From: Globodera rostochiensis
Taxonomy: Eukaryota; Nematoda; Chromadorea; Rhabditida; Heteroderidae
DNA length: 64,000 bases
Reading direction: 5' to 3'
NCBI GenBank assembly: GCA_018350325.1
Contig: JAEVLN010000021.1
Coordinates: 930,001-994,000, forward strand
A model generated the notes under the pieces. It had not been told where the DNA came from and did not search any database. It was given only the letters and a program-made list of their open reading frames with translations. A program made the translations under genes and the position numbers. The first letter of the stretch is position 1. The number at the start of each line of letters is the position of its first letter. Positions 9,770 to 22,135 of the stretch are shown here, one piece after another.

Positions 9770-11889
9770 ATACTAAAAATACATTGCTAAATCTGCCCAA
9801 CTATTTGAAGTTTCTTTTTGTGTAGTTGTTATTAAATAGCGTGAATTTTTTGCTGTAGTTTTTGTAAATTATGTTATTGTATTTTGATTTTTATTATGAT
9901 AAAACATCTAACCCGTGCATGGTGGAATGTCTGAAATAGTCGTCCATCGGATCAAACTGGATTTATACCGAGTAGATGAATGCTAATATTGCGAATAAAT
10001 ATTTGATCCATTCCTTTTGCGACTCTGTAATCTGTACAATGATTTTGATAATAAAATTATTTCATTCTTCCTGGACAATACGGCGGACGGTGTGGAAATC
10101 ACCAATTATACATGGCGCTAATTTACACAGTCTTAGAATTTATAATATATATAATCCAAACATATCTTCTATAGAACGACCTCAAAGGTCTACAAGCTTA
10201 GAAAAACATATTAACTATCCCTTCACACAAAAAATGTTTTAATTATTTCTGAGTAGAATAAGTATTTAATTGCAATTACGAAATAGCATTGAGATTTATT
10301 ATTTATGACAAATAAATTAAATTTTATTTGGTAATACGTTGTTTATTAAATCAAGTTGCCTGATACAATATTTACATTGTTATATATTTAACCAAACTAT
10401 TATTAAGATAAACATATGAGGCCCAAGGTCCAACGACCAGCCTGCTTGTGCAGACTGACGATCCGATAGATGCAAATGATACAAGTTAAAGTAAAAAATT
10501 TAACACAGTAAATAATATAAAATAAACAATTAAATTTTCGTAATTAAAAAAATAAAAAACAGTTAATGCGTAAGATTGTATAATTAAAAACATATGGCAA
10601 TAACTTGCCACATAATAATTTAAAAATAAATGAGCAAAGAAAAGAAACTAATTAAAAAGTCAAATTAATAAAATGTATTTTAAAACTTATTTGTAACACA
10701 ATAAAAGCATATTAAAACAAAGATCTGAAAAATTAGATATCTTTGTATTATTCCAATAAGACAATAAATTAAATTATTTATAAACTTAAGAAATGTTACG
10801 TAAAAAATAATCACAGAGTAAAAATTTGTGAGTGTAAAAAAATTTAATAAATTTAATTTAATGGGGAAGGGGTTAAATAAAAAACTCGTAAAATCGTGTT
10901 GGAGAACCAGCAGATCATCCTGCGTGCCCTCGAGCCCCACGTACGCCGAATTGAATTAAATTAAATATATAAGAAATCAATAGACAAAGTCTTGATAATT
11001 TAAAATAAATAATATTATGAGACCGCGCATCTTGGTAACATAATTATTACATCATGCAATAATGACGACAATTATATAAAAATATAAGGAAATGCAGAAT
11101 TACGCTAAAAGTAAACATAAATTAAAATAAATTTCAAACAATTAATGATGCTATATAAAACAAGGCTTTCAACACTATTTATTATATACTTAATAATCGG
11201 TGTCTAAAATTTCCAGACATCAGCTAATTAATACGAAAATATTCTATTTTCTGCATAAGATTAGATTGAAAATAAAACCGTAACAACATGTTATATTAAA
11301 CAGATGATCCATTAAAATAAATATTTAAATAATTAATTATACAACCGAATAAAAGTACTAAAATTATATTTTGGAAATTTTTTTTATTACTATCATTTAA
11401 TATCTATCATATACCATCTCGCTACTCCAAGATCATCATTAATGAAATCAACGGCCTTTGCACTATGTGTGTTTTTTTGGTTGTGGTTCTGGAGGACTTT
11501 TATTGCTTGTATTTGTTTATTAGTAATATAATTATGTAACGATTGCTAATTTAACTAATTTGAAAATTAATGCTTTATAAAAAATTAAACAAAAAATATT
11601 CATTAAAAAATATTCGATTTTTATAAGCGACTTAAATTTTTAAAATTTAATATGAATAAATTTTAATAAATACATGAAATTTAGTTTAAACGGTTTTCTT
11701 GAATAATATATTCATTAATATTTTTAAACCAATTAAATAACCAAGTTAAATGAAGGATTGTATTATTAGGTGTAAAATTAAAGCTTGTATGGATAGTTAA
11801 GATCGCGAACCAACAATATAAAGTTTAAAAAAATTATAATTTTTAATACCTTTTAAAAGAATAGGAATAAAGTAATCAAAACTTTGCAG
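9770..11889. other. AT desert with GC-richer islands
   Basis: Mostly A/T. Short islands stand out at about 9905-9985, 10070-10130, 10418-10475 and 10885-10950. The last can be read on the plus strand as VLENQQIILRALEPHVRRIE before a stop, so it may be an exon relic. Nothing else supportable. Confidence 0.45.
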
Positions 11890-11996
11890 CCAAACCCAAG
11901 CCGCAGGAGCGGAAAAATAACAGCATAGCAATGGGCTTCAACAAAGGTCCGCAAACTTCGGTTGCGTATAAAATCGCAAGAAAAGAAAGTAATTAT
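11890..11996 (+). CDS. Exon-like island interrupted by hAT insertion (unrecognised)
   Basis: After an acceptor-like TTTGCAG, the plus strand is open from 11890 up to the hAT element. Residues such as KPKPQERKNNS and GFNKGPQTSVAYK are encoded in an otherwise AT-only background. The frame meets a stop only in the first bases of the transposon (TAG at 11997). Removing the element and one target duplication would extend it by a few codons beyond 13342. No domain is recognised and coding status is uncertain. Confidence 0.25.
11989..11996 (+). repeat. Target-site duplication of hAT-1, left copy
   Basis: GTAATTAT, repeated exactly at 13342-13349. Confidence 0.9.
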
Positions 11997-13341
11997 TAGA
12001 GCCCGGACTTGAGCTTCGAGCGAGACTTGAGACGAGATTCTCGAAAAAATCTCGTGTCTCGATAAATCTCGAAAATTCAGTTTTGTTCGAGACGAGATGT
12101 CGAGACGAGATTTCTCGAGAATCTCGTGTCTCGAAAAATTTCGAGTCGGAACAGTCGAGACTCGAGATTTTTCATTAAAATTTTTTTATTTATCGAAAAA
12201 ATAATTGTCAACCAATCGCAAGAAGAAAGCTTTAATTCAGTAATGATAATTGATCATGGGGAGTGCTCTTTTCAAAAAAATCGCCATCTCTGCTTTTCTT
12301 GGTTTAATGCCTACGCTTTGGGGAAGGCGGGCGAAGAAAATCTACTGTTGTTTCTTCTTCAAAGTCAAAAGCTAAAAAGTCTTGAATTTCTATCTTAAAT
12401 TTTACGACTATTCATGTGCATACCTGATAAAAGAATCCTTTGGTCCCGACCATATATCTGTTGTAAAGGAAAGCCATTCGGCTTCGTGCAGCTGCCTGAT
12501 GTTTTTTTGTTTTACTAAATTATAGGCCTTCTCTAGCACAATTTTTCGATAGTAGCTTTCGTCTTTCAATTGGTCTTTAAAAACCATTTTTGCACTTGGA
12601 GAGATGAGTGAGCCGAAAGAAATGAGATTTTCGCATACATAATTTATCACTCTTTTGTCTGATACTGAGAGCCCTCCTGGGTTTAAAAAAAATATTAAAA
12701 AACGAATAATTTCAACCTCCGCTAGTAACATTCATAAATTTATCGAGTTGTCCTTGTTGCCCTTGCATCTGCCTTTCTTTTCCGGATTCCAGTTGCAGAA
12801 ACTGCCTGTATTCTTCGCTGTCTTTGTGCTTTGCCTTCAAGTGATGAATCAGGCCCTTTGTGTTTGAGCCCTTTGTCTTGATTTTGAACTTTTCTTCGCC
12901 GCTGGACTTGCAAAGTTCACATTCTGTTTGTCTTTGCACAATTTAGAAAACAACTTTCTATTAGTTCCGGAAATACAAATTTTTCGAACAATCGATTCGC
13001 CGGCACCGGGCATTTTGATTTAAATCTGTCAAACCAATAAAAAATAAAATAAATAAACAAAAGATAACCAGGCAATTAGGCCGGGGAGGGAATTTTTTAC
13101 AAAAATTGGCAATCTTTGTTAAGAAAAGCACTGTTTTCATGAAACATTTTGGAGTCGAGATCGAGAATCTCGAGCTTCTTTCGAGCGAGACTCGAGACGA
13201 GATTCTCGAAAAAATCTCGTGTCTCGAAAAATCTCGAAAATTCAGTTTTGTTCGAGACGAGATGTCGAGACGAGATTTCTCGAGAATCTCGTCGAGATTT
13301 TTCGAGATTTCGAGACGAGATCTCGTCTCGACCGGGCTCTA
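11997..13341 (-). mobile_element. hAT-1: internally deleted hAT transposon
   Basis: It starts TAGAGCCCGG and ends CCGGGCTCTA (10-bp terminal inverted repeats) between perfect 8-bp duplications GTAATTAT (11989-11996, 13342-13349). Both are hallmarks of the hAT superfamily. About 110 bp near each end (12016-12127 and 13181-13290) are almost identical and in the same orientation. They are built from the palindromic vocabulary CTCGAGACGAGATTCTCG, possibly transposase-binding sites. Inside, on the minus strand, are the first exons of a transposase; the catalytic core and the C-terminal dimerisation region are missing. The perfect duplication suggests recent insertion, mobilised in trans. Confidence 0.92.
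12424..12939 (-). pseudogene. hAT transposase N-terminal part (BED finger + early core)
   Basis: Two exons, 12939-12717 and 12676-12424, join in frame over a 40-nt GT-AG intron. The first carries a BED-type zinc finger: C-E-L-C, then H-H-L-K-A-K-H. The second runs through LSVSDKRVINYVCENLI to SFTTDIWSG, the conserved block that precedes the RNase-H-like core of hAT transposases. It ends at a GT donor, beyond which no further exon remains before the terminal repeats. An ATG at about 13013 (MPGAGESI) may be the original start, but the link to the BED exon is unclear. Truncated and not able to code for an active enzyme. Confidence 0.8.
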
Positions 13342-13349
13342 GTAATTAT
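13342..13349 (+). repeat. Target-site duplication of hAT-1, right copy
   Basis: GTAATTAT, identical to 11989-11996. Confidence 0.9.
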
Positions 13350-16300
13350 AAAAAAATGCATTTTCTCCTTAAGTGAAAACTTTAACCATTCAAATGTAAT
13401 ATTAATAAATGATCTTCTAATGATTTTTTAGCAGGACATTTTATCTATAAAATGATTTCAATAGCACCAGATTGTAGCATCATCAAAAATTGAAAATCCA
13501 CCTGGCAACTTAAATCCATTTTTATATTAGTTAAAGCATTAAATGGCCCATGTAGATAAATAATTAATGAGTTTTGTTCATGTCGCTTTTTAAATTTTAA
13601 TCGTCGACTGGTCGTACGCGCGATTAGATTCCACGTTACGTTTATGAGTTTTCCAATTTTTGTTAATATTATTAATAAGGATAATATCCCTAATAAAGTT
13701 CGTTTTTAAATTAACTATTTTTTAAATTGGCATTGTAATAACTCAGCATTGCATGAAGAAGTTATTCCAGATGGATGGAGCAAAGACAATTTAACTTAAC
13801 AAAAGAGCTAAAGAAACTCTAATTTTAATAAATTAAACCAGTAGATTGATGTTGTCATATAAATTAAGGTTCTTATTTGGGAAATAGTATTTTTAAATAG
13901 CTATTTTCCATTATAAAAACAACTAAAAAATCACGTAAAATTCAATTACTAAAAAACCAACACAATAATGCGTTTTTATATGTTTATATATTTGCTCCTT
14001 TTACTTATATTCCAACGAACGATGATGGAAGGGAACATTTTCAATTAAAAGCTTAAAATAGCTAACAACATTTGGAAAATAGAATTAACAAACTACTAAT
14101 CCTGTTTTTAAAAACAAATGAACTATGGTGCAAATTTGTATTTAACATTGAAACAATGCGAAAATTCGCCAATTTAAAGGGAAAATTAGATATTGCATAA
14201 AGACTTGTATTGTGCAAATGAGATATTAACACAAAAATCGATTATCTTCTTTAAATGTATCTAATTCAATAGCTTTAATAAAAAAATAAAAAGTCATTTA
14301 TGCACCACTTTAAAAAATCGTATTTTTAAATTTGGAAATGTTATATTTATATATATATATTGGATAAGCGACCCTGCAAAACTTCTGAATTGTTAAGCAA
14401 TCATTTACTTTGAAACAATTAATTAAAACATTAAAATTTTCATTAGTGTTTCCACGAGCCTAAGGAAATCGGATTAAAAGATAAGTTTAATTGCTAAAGT
14501 ATTTTCTTTACAATTTGAAAACGCCAGAATAATACCATGCAAGTAATGAATAAAGAAATAAATATGTTTAATACATTCAAGTTGTCAAAAAAAAATTATG
14601 ACCTATTTACAGCGGTAATAGTTAAGATCTAAAATATTATTCAATTTGAAAATGAGTTGAAAATAAAATTCTGGTTGTTAGTTAAATAATAATTTACCAT
14701 GAAGTTTTTTTGCCGTTTTGGCATTACGTCCTTCTCGTTCGCTTTTTGCTGTTCGGTCAACTGTTCTGTCGGTTGCACAATTTCTTACGTCATTTTTTTC
14801 TTTTTGGTAATACGATCTAAATTCCGATACTAATAGCTTTTGGTGTGCAAATATTTTTATTAAATTTCCAAAAATGTGCAAGATTTTACATTTACAAATT
14901 AGCGAAACAGATATGAACTCTAGTTTGTACGCAAACATTTTTCTTTGCTGCCCTAGATGAATAAAGTATTTATATTAATTTTAGCTTATAGCTCCATTCA
15001 TCAAAATGCTACAATTTATTAAAGAAACAAATGTATTTAATCCGAGACATAAAAAAATTTTTGAATTATAAAAATATTTTACCTAAATTAAAATGTTAAT
15101 AAAATAATACAACAAAAAATTTAATTAGGTATTATATTAATTAATTGAAAAACATTCATATTTGAAAAGAATGTTAATAATCCCGGATTTAACAAAGTAT
15201 TATTTTTTGCAAATAAAGTTTCTTATTATGATATGTTTTGCTTAATAAATGTTTTGCTCGCAACAAAGTACATCTTTGTGCTGCAGTCTATTTTCTGCCT
15301 CCATTATAGTAGTTGCTTTTTCAAATATTGGTTGAACCGTAATCGTAATTTAAAAATTGAAATGTAAATATTAAAATACAAATAAAAAAATTGCTTGAAA
15401 TTTGTAATAAGGTTTTTTTTAAAAATTACGATTAGTTTTTAGCATAGTTTTTTTTAAACTTTTTTATTTTTTAATTTATTTGCTTAGTCACAATAATGTT
15501 TACTGATTTTGCATTTTAATCTTTCTCATCCATTTCTTCTATTATTAATTTATAATTCAAGTGGATGTAATTTTATAGTCTAATTTCTAACTAATAGTAA
15601 TACAATTATTTCAAATATTGTAAACATTTATTTTTATCTTATTTTTATTTATTTTACTATTTTTTAATTTATTATTCAGAATTTAATAATAATTCGGGAA
15701 TTTTAAATTTTTACTATACACCACACACTTATTTATGTTGTAGCTATTAAAGGTAATTATTATATGATTACAAACAGATGACTTGAATTAGCACTTTTGA
15801 GTGAAATAGTGGCATCTTTTTCTAATTCAGGTGTGCTTAGTAGTCGTCAGCGGCACTGCCAATCTTTTTCTATATAATTAATTTAAGGAATCGTCAGCAT
15901 TCATCAAATTTTAAATAATGGTCGTGTTGGCTTAATTTTTTAGCAATTTAATAAATTTTTAAATGTCTAAGCAGATTTATTGCAATTGAAAATAAAAAAT
16001 ACAAATTTTAACTGCTTTGTAGTTATAGGGTTGAACCTTTTTTATTTGCTCATCATATTTATAATATTTTAATGTTATTGTTTTATTTTTTAATTGAACA
16101 ATATAACAGTTTAATTTTTTTTTGGGTTTTTTAAAATTTTTTCAAAAAATTCTTTCTATTTAAAATCCATTTTTGAAATATATGTTTAAATTAATTATTG
16201 AGTTTAAATTAATTTTTCTTAAAAACCTAACTATTTATTGATATTATAATTTTTAACTTTAATTTTCCAGAGAACGTTTTAAACAATGGCCCGTTAATGA

Positions 16301-17973
16301 GAACATGTGTCGTTTCATAGCAACACATTTTTCCTGATTTTTGAATTTTCTGGGTGCGATAGTTTTGGAAGTTATAAGCTTAATTTGAAAATTCATCCGG
16401 TGTTATAATCGTTTGGATTTTTGTAATCTCCGCTGTGCTATTTTGTTTATTTTTTTAATTAGTGTTTATTTGTATTGATTTGTTTTAATGCACATTTCCA
16501 TTCTAGAGGGCAGCGGAGGCTCCGATTAAGCCAGTATTTATAATAAACGCTGTTTTTTAAAAAGGCAATTTCTTTTTATTTAACGATGTAAATTAAAGTA
16601 TTTTGCGCACTACGTGACGGCTTATATAAAACAAAAAGGGCTTTTTTTTTGATATCATCTATGATTTCCTCTTCATTAGTAATTTTTAAATTCAATATTT
16701 CAACATTGGATAATTTTGTTTTATCGTACTTGTATTAATTTAAAGTTTAATTATCAAAACTTTTTAGTTCTTTTGGAATCTCAAATAAATCTTTATTTCT
16801 TAATTACAATTAATGAATGTATTTATTGTATTTTTAAAAACCAGCAGTCAATTATTTTTATTTTTGTCGTTTTTATGTAGTTTGGCCGAATTCGCCAGAA
16901 GGCGCTATCAGCTCTTGCGTAGACAGGCTTAATAGATGTTCGTGCCCCCGTATTCTGCGAATTCATGTTTAAGCAAAGTCCTTTTGGCCAATTTTTACCA
17001 TATGTTTTATTAAAATATTTTTAAACTATTTATATAACTAGAATAGAATTAAATCTTAGAGTTAAAATTTGGTTTTTATTTTGTATTTTAAAGGAATTTA
17101 ACGGAAAAGGAATTCCTCCATCGTTGGTAACCTTATAATACTGTTTTTTAATTAAGAAGTTTATTGTTTTTCTGAACATTCCAATTAATTTTTTACCTTT
17201 TTGTTTACAATTATATATAATTATTGTTAAGTTTGGTGAGTTTACTACTTTTTAATTATTTTTTTTTTACATATGACTATTTTTATATTATTTTATTTTG
17301 TTTATTTTAAATAAAATTCTTTATAATTAGATGTGTTTGACTTTTTAATGTATAGGCAATTAGGAATTTAATTAATAAACAAATAATACTTAGGCTATAA
17401 ATAAAATAATAAAGGCTATAAATCGTGCATCAGTCCTTGGCCATCTTGAAATACCAAAAATCAATTGGCGACTTATGTCTATATTCCTTGATTCATTTGA
17501 GCGCTTCTGTGATGTTTATTATAAAACCTCTGGCTTTTCTGACTGTCAGTATAGTTTGGCTTTTGATCGTACTTCAAGGGATCAATCATATGTATCATTA
17601 ATTTTCCCTTTTGTTATTTTGTTTTTTGAATATTTAGTATGGGGCCGGTTTATGTGTAGAAATTCAATGTTTGGTTAAAAATTAAAATGAATATATACGA
17701 GTTCTACGAGCAAGGTCAGAATAATATAGATTTTATACAAGATGTTTATATTTACGTGAATATTAATTATTTGTTTCGTTAATTATGAATATTAAAAAAA
17801 TTTAACCATTTAGTATTAACACCAAACTATTTTATTTGTCATAAAATCAACTCTCCAAATTGTGTAAAAAATGCATCATAATTAACAATTTATTTAATAT
17901 AAAGGTGGCACTTCACCTTGTTAGTTCATTCATTATTTGTACTTTTTAGTTGTTCAGCTGTTTTTCCTTTAGA
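13350..17973. other. AT desert
   Basis: Very AT-rich. Small GC-richer islands occur near 13600-13645, 14690-14810 (open on minus, charged: EKNDVRNCATDRTVDRT), 15825-15865, 16270-16330 (plus, after TTTTCCAG, encodes ERFKQWPVNENMCRF before a stop), 16505-16535, 16880-16965 and 17410-17600 (plus frame containing FLDSFERFCDVYYKTSG). None is long enough to call a gene. Confidence 0.4.
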
Positions 17974-18057
17974 TTAACAAATATTTGAAAGTATCTCGCT
18001 CTTAACAAATATTTGAAAGTATCTCGCTCTTAACAAATATTTGAAAGTATCTCGCTC
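17974..18057 (+). repeat. Perfect 28-bp tandem triplicate
   Basis: Three identical 28-bp units beginning TTAACAAATATTTGAAAGTA at 17974, 18002 and 18030. Perfect identity suggests recent slippage or unequal exchange. Confidence 0.95.
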
Positions 18058-20610
18058 TTCTCTCGATAATCGAATAAATTATAAAAATGTTTTGAAAATA
18101 AAATTTTTTATGCTGACTCAAACGAAAAGTTTATATTGAAGAATTATTACAAACTTTAAATAAACAAAAATTGAGTTGTATAATTTGAGTTTTTTCAGAC
18201 CGGTTGCATTTCGAGATGACTATAACTTGGTCATTATTTTGGTTGTATTCAGAGAATTAAAGAAAAATCAAATTTTTTTACAGTAGTATGCAGCTAATAA
18301 ATTTTGTTCGTTATATTTGGCCGCTGTGAGGTGCTTCCTTTTCCTAGTCGTGTACATTAATTGATTTTTTATTATTAAAAAATACAAAAAGTATAATAAA
18401 ATTAGATTGTATAAATCATATTTAAAGTTTCAATTCAATATTTTTTAGTAATGAATTTTTTTTCTTTATTCAGATGTATATAACTAATTAAATGTGTATA
18501 GATGTAAAATAATTTGTCGCAACTATTCAAAATTTATTATAAATTTAAGATAATTATCTTTTAAATATGCATTTAAATTTTAAACATACAATTGCTTTAT
18601 TATTAATAAAAATGACTGTTTAATTTTTTCTTAAAAATAATGAAATTGACAAAGTTCAAAAAGGTAGCAAACTAGTGGCAAGTGTGAAAATGTGGCTAAT
18701 TTTTAGCCACTAAAAGAGGGAATTTATACGAAAATGGTAGTAAACAATAAAAGTTCAAATTAGATAATAAATATAGTTTATATTTGAAGCATATGTATTC
18801 TTATTTAGAAAGAATAGGACTAAATATTGGGAGCCTAACAAAGCTATTCATAACAAACTTCGTGTGGAAGCATCGAGACTTTCCAACCATTATGATCGAT
18901 TCTTGTAGACAAAACAAATCAATAAATTGGAAAATAACGTTGAAACTAATGATTTTGGTTTACTTTTTGACTTATCGACAGTCCAGGAATTAATAAAAAT
19001 AAAATAACCACTTATTTTATCTTTTAAAAATAACAATATACCATAATGCATTTAAACTGAATTTCATAAAATCTTTTTTTAATTGTATAAAAAATAAAAA
19101 AATAAATAAAGCTTATGATAAGAACAAGCTTTTGATCAATTTTAATTTTTTTGACTGCTCTAATGGAAACAGTCTAAGGTGAACTATAGAACTAAAATAA
19201 AGTTATTATTAAATCCAGATAAAAAATATTTGAATAAAATACGAGAAATACAGCTAACCTGAAATACAATTGAAAAAATACTAAGTTCTTATTTGAAAAC
19301 AAAACATTTTGAAACAAACGAATTTGGAGGCAGACGTTATACGTTCAAGCACGCTCAGATGACGAATAAATAACTACTAAATATTAATTAAGCCTGTTAA
19401 ATAAATTGAGGTAGAGTAAAAATACAATCTTTAATAGTTCAACTGAATATTAAAAAATACATTTGTTTAAAAGTTGGCAAAATATTTTCATCATTGAAAT
19501 TTTTAATTTCGATTGATGTACAAATTGTTCTTGCTTGAAAATAAATGTTTTCAAATGAATAATTATAATGTCAAATTCTAAGGTTTACAGATTGAATTTA
19601 ACGCCACAGCCTGATGGACTAGCGAAAATACCGTTGCCGTTTGCCGAAAGGAATTCGAAACTTTGGGCGCACTGCGGCAGCATTGGACCAAAACACCCGG
19701 TTATTATTATTATTATTATTATTATTAATAAATATTAAATATGCATCTTATTTATTATTATAAAATCATATTAAATGCAAAAGAAGACAACTGGGATTCA
19801 AACAATTATTTAAAATTTATTATAACGCCCAAGCTAAGCGTTAATTAAATCAAAAAACTTTAATCAATCAACTTTACATTAAGAGATTTATCATTGTTAG
19901 AATTAAAAAGAAATATAAAAAATCCCCAGAATAACATTTATAATGTTTTTGTGGCTTATACAATGCATTCTAAAACAAAAAATATTGTATACAGATTGCA
20001 ACGCAAAGTACTAAATTGCCAACATGCAAAGATATAAAGGTTTAAACACAAAATTTGAAATAATGACAATTTTATTAGACCAAGAGATTTTCTTACAAGA
20101 TTGAAATAGCAAAAAAAAGTCAAAAATAAATAAATATCATTTTATTTAAATACAGAATTCTTTAAATGTTTACCAAATTTTTGATTTAAATGCGGGCCCA
20201 GTAAAGGCGGTTAAACGGAGTGGTGACAATTTTAATAATGATATCAAATTACGTATTATTTAAAATAACAAAGTAAATAAAATAAAATATTACATTCTAA
20301 TCATAATTTATGCATTATTTACAAAGATAAAAATATAAAAATTTAAATTTAATTTTAATTTAGGAAAACAAATAAATGATACATATGCGTACCCTTGAGC
20401 ATAGCGTCGCCGCCAAGCGAATGTTCTAATCTGTATTTGCAAACAAGTTTACTAAAATGAAAATGTTATTGCTTTAAAAAATAGTTCGAAGTTAAACAAT
20501 TCAACTCACTAATAAACCAACTAAATTTATCATAATTTATTTAAAAATTTTATTTTTTTTAAATTTGACTCTAGAAAGAATATCATGTTCCCTACTGTTG
20601 TATTTTATCA
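18058..20610. other. AT desert with (TTA)n and one larger island
   Basis: A (TTA)n microsatellite lies at 19701-19728. The GC-richer island at about 19590-19695 has no long frame. Islands also occur at 20190-20225 and 20390-20425. An AT-rich frame at 18784-18993 is not convincing. Confidence 0.45.
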
Positions 20611-20838
20611 TAAAAAATTGTAACAGCATACCAATCTGCTATAAAAAACACTATCAATAATTTAAAAACAAACAATCTACACAAATGGAGCGAAGTCTTG
20701 GTCAAAGACATTTCTGACTATGAAATTAACCGCATCGAACTTGAAATCTCGGAATCCCATCGCTCATTTCAAAGCGAGGTTGGTTTTAGCTTTTTTTTGT
20801 TGAAGATCTTCACCGGACATGTGGCTTATACAAAATAA
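20611..20838 (+). CDS. Exon-like open frame, unrecognised
   Basis: An open frame of about 75 codons without ATG, ending at TAA 20836-20838. Its central part (KWSEVLVKDISDYEINRIEL, then EISESHRSFQSE) has balanced protein-like composition in a background where most frames are K/N/I/F runs. A donor-like GAG|GTTGGT follows at about 20779. It may be an internal exon or an exon relic. I recognise no family. Confidence 0.35.
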
Positions 20839-21967
20839 AATAACTTGTTTAACTCAAAATTCTAAATAAAAAAAAAATATTATTAAAAAGGAGGGAAAAT
20901 AAATGGAATTATTTTTTAGGAATAAAATACTATTGTAATGAAAAAAGGCAAAAAAAAATTTTAAATATATAATGTAACTAACGTTTTTACGGTTAAAAAA
21001 AACTCAAGGTTAAAGTCTCACAAATAGCCGTATTCGTTAAAAATTATTAGAAAAATTTGGTAAACAAAAACATATTTTAATAATCTTATTACTCATACAG
21101 TTTCAGTATGTTACACTGACACTCCCTAAACGGAGTGCAAATTGGAATGGTTATTTCACATCTATTTATGACAATTTAAATATAATTATTTTACCTCCTT
21201 TTTGGAATTATTTTGGCTAGTATAGACGCCAAAAAGATTTTCACATTATAATTAGTCTCTATGTTATCTGGTAATATAAAAAACATTAAAATATATCTCA
21301 ATGGGTTTTCGTTACGGTTGATAGTGTATATAAATATTTTAAAATTTTGTTTATTTAAAAAAATTCTTTATAATTTTTTTAAAATGATTATGTATACACA
21401 TTATTATTTAGTTTTTTTGCTGAATATCTAAATGTGAAAATAAATTTAAAAATTTTTATTATTTAAATAAATGAAATCCGAGGCTTGCTTCTTTGATTTA
21501 ATTCAACAAACGATCGCGTCGTGGTTCATCGTTGACTCTGTTTCTGCGTTCTGAATTCTAAGTCACAATGTTTAACAATTTTGTTTCCAATTTTGGAGTT
21601 AAGCCATTTCGATTTATATTTTTAATTTATACTTTTTGATAATACTATGCGCTCAAATAATTTCTACAGTTTAAATTAATAAATTTGTTTTCAGATTTAT
21701 GCTTCTTTTTGGCGTTTTTCATTTTTTAGTGCGATTGTTTAAAAATATATATTTAATGAAGACTGCTCTTCCCTGTTATGAGAAAGTAACGGTGTTCGTC
21801 GTCATTAAAAATATAAATATTCAATAATTGAAGCTTTTAAGATTAAATTTCATATGAAACCAATTGGTTAAAAAATATTTAATATGATATGGCAATGTTT
21901 TTAAATTCTTTGCTCATAATAAATTATTTACTTGAACTTTTTTTTAATTGCATTTTAAAATATAAAA
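20839..21967. other. AT desert
   Basis: Small islands near 21115-21150 and 21480-21560. No supportable feature. Confidence 0.45.
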
Positions 21968-22135
21968 CCACCAGCGCTAGTCTTGGAAATGCCTGGACAG
22001 ATCCCCGGTAAAAACACAGATCTGGGCCAGTTGAGACGGTTCCCGAGCTCATCTACTGGTGGAAGCATAAGCCCCTTGAACCATGCCACTTTAAGCTCAT
22101 ATTTCAAGGGAAAAAGAACTCTGCAGCATTTATAA
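21968..22135 (+). CDS. Exon-like open frame in a 150-bp GC-rich island
   Basis: The largest GC-richer island of this part of the desert. One plus-strand frame is open for 55 codons to TAA (22133-22135), with segments such as MPGQIPGKNTDLGQLRRF and SSSTGGSISPLNHATLSSYF. There is no start codon beyond an internal ATG and no recognised domain. It could be a terminal exon, an exon relic or chance. Confidence 0.3.
   Translation, partial: PPALVLEMPGQIPGKNTDLGQLRRFPSSSTGGSISPLNHATLSSYFKGKRTLQHL

Noticed and set aside
13106..13431. 70-78 codon frames at the right end of hAT-1
   Set aside because: They translate the palindromic subterminal array and cross the element boundary.
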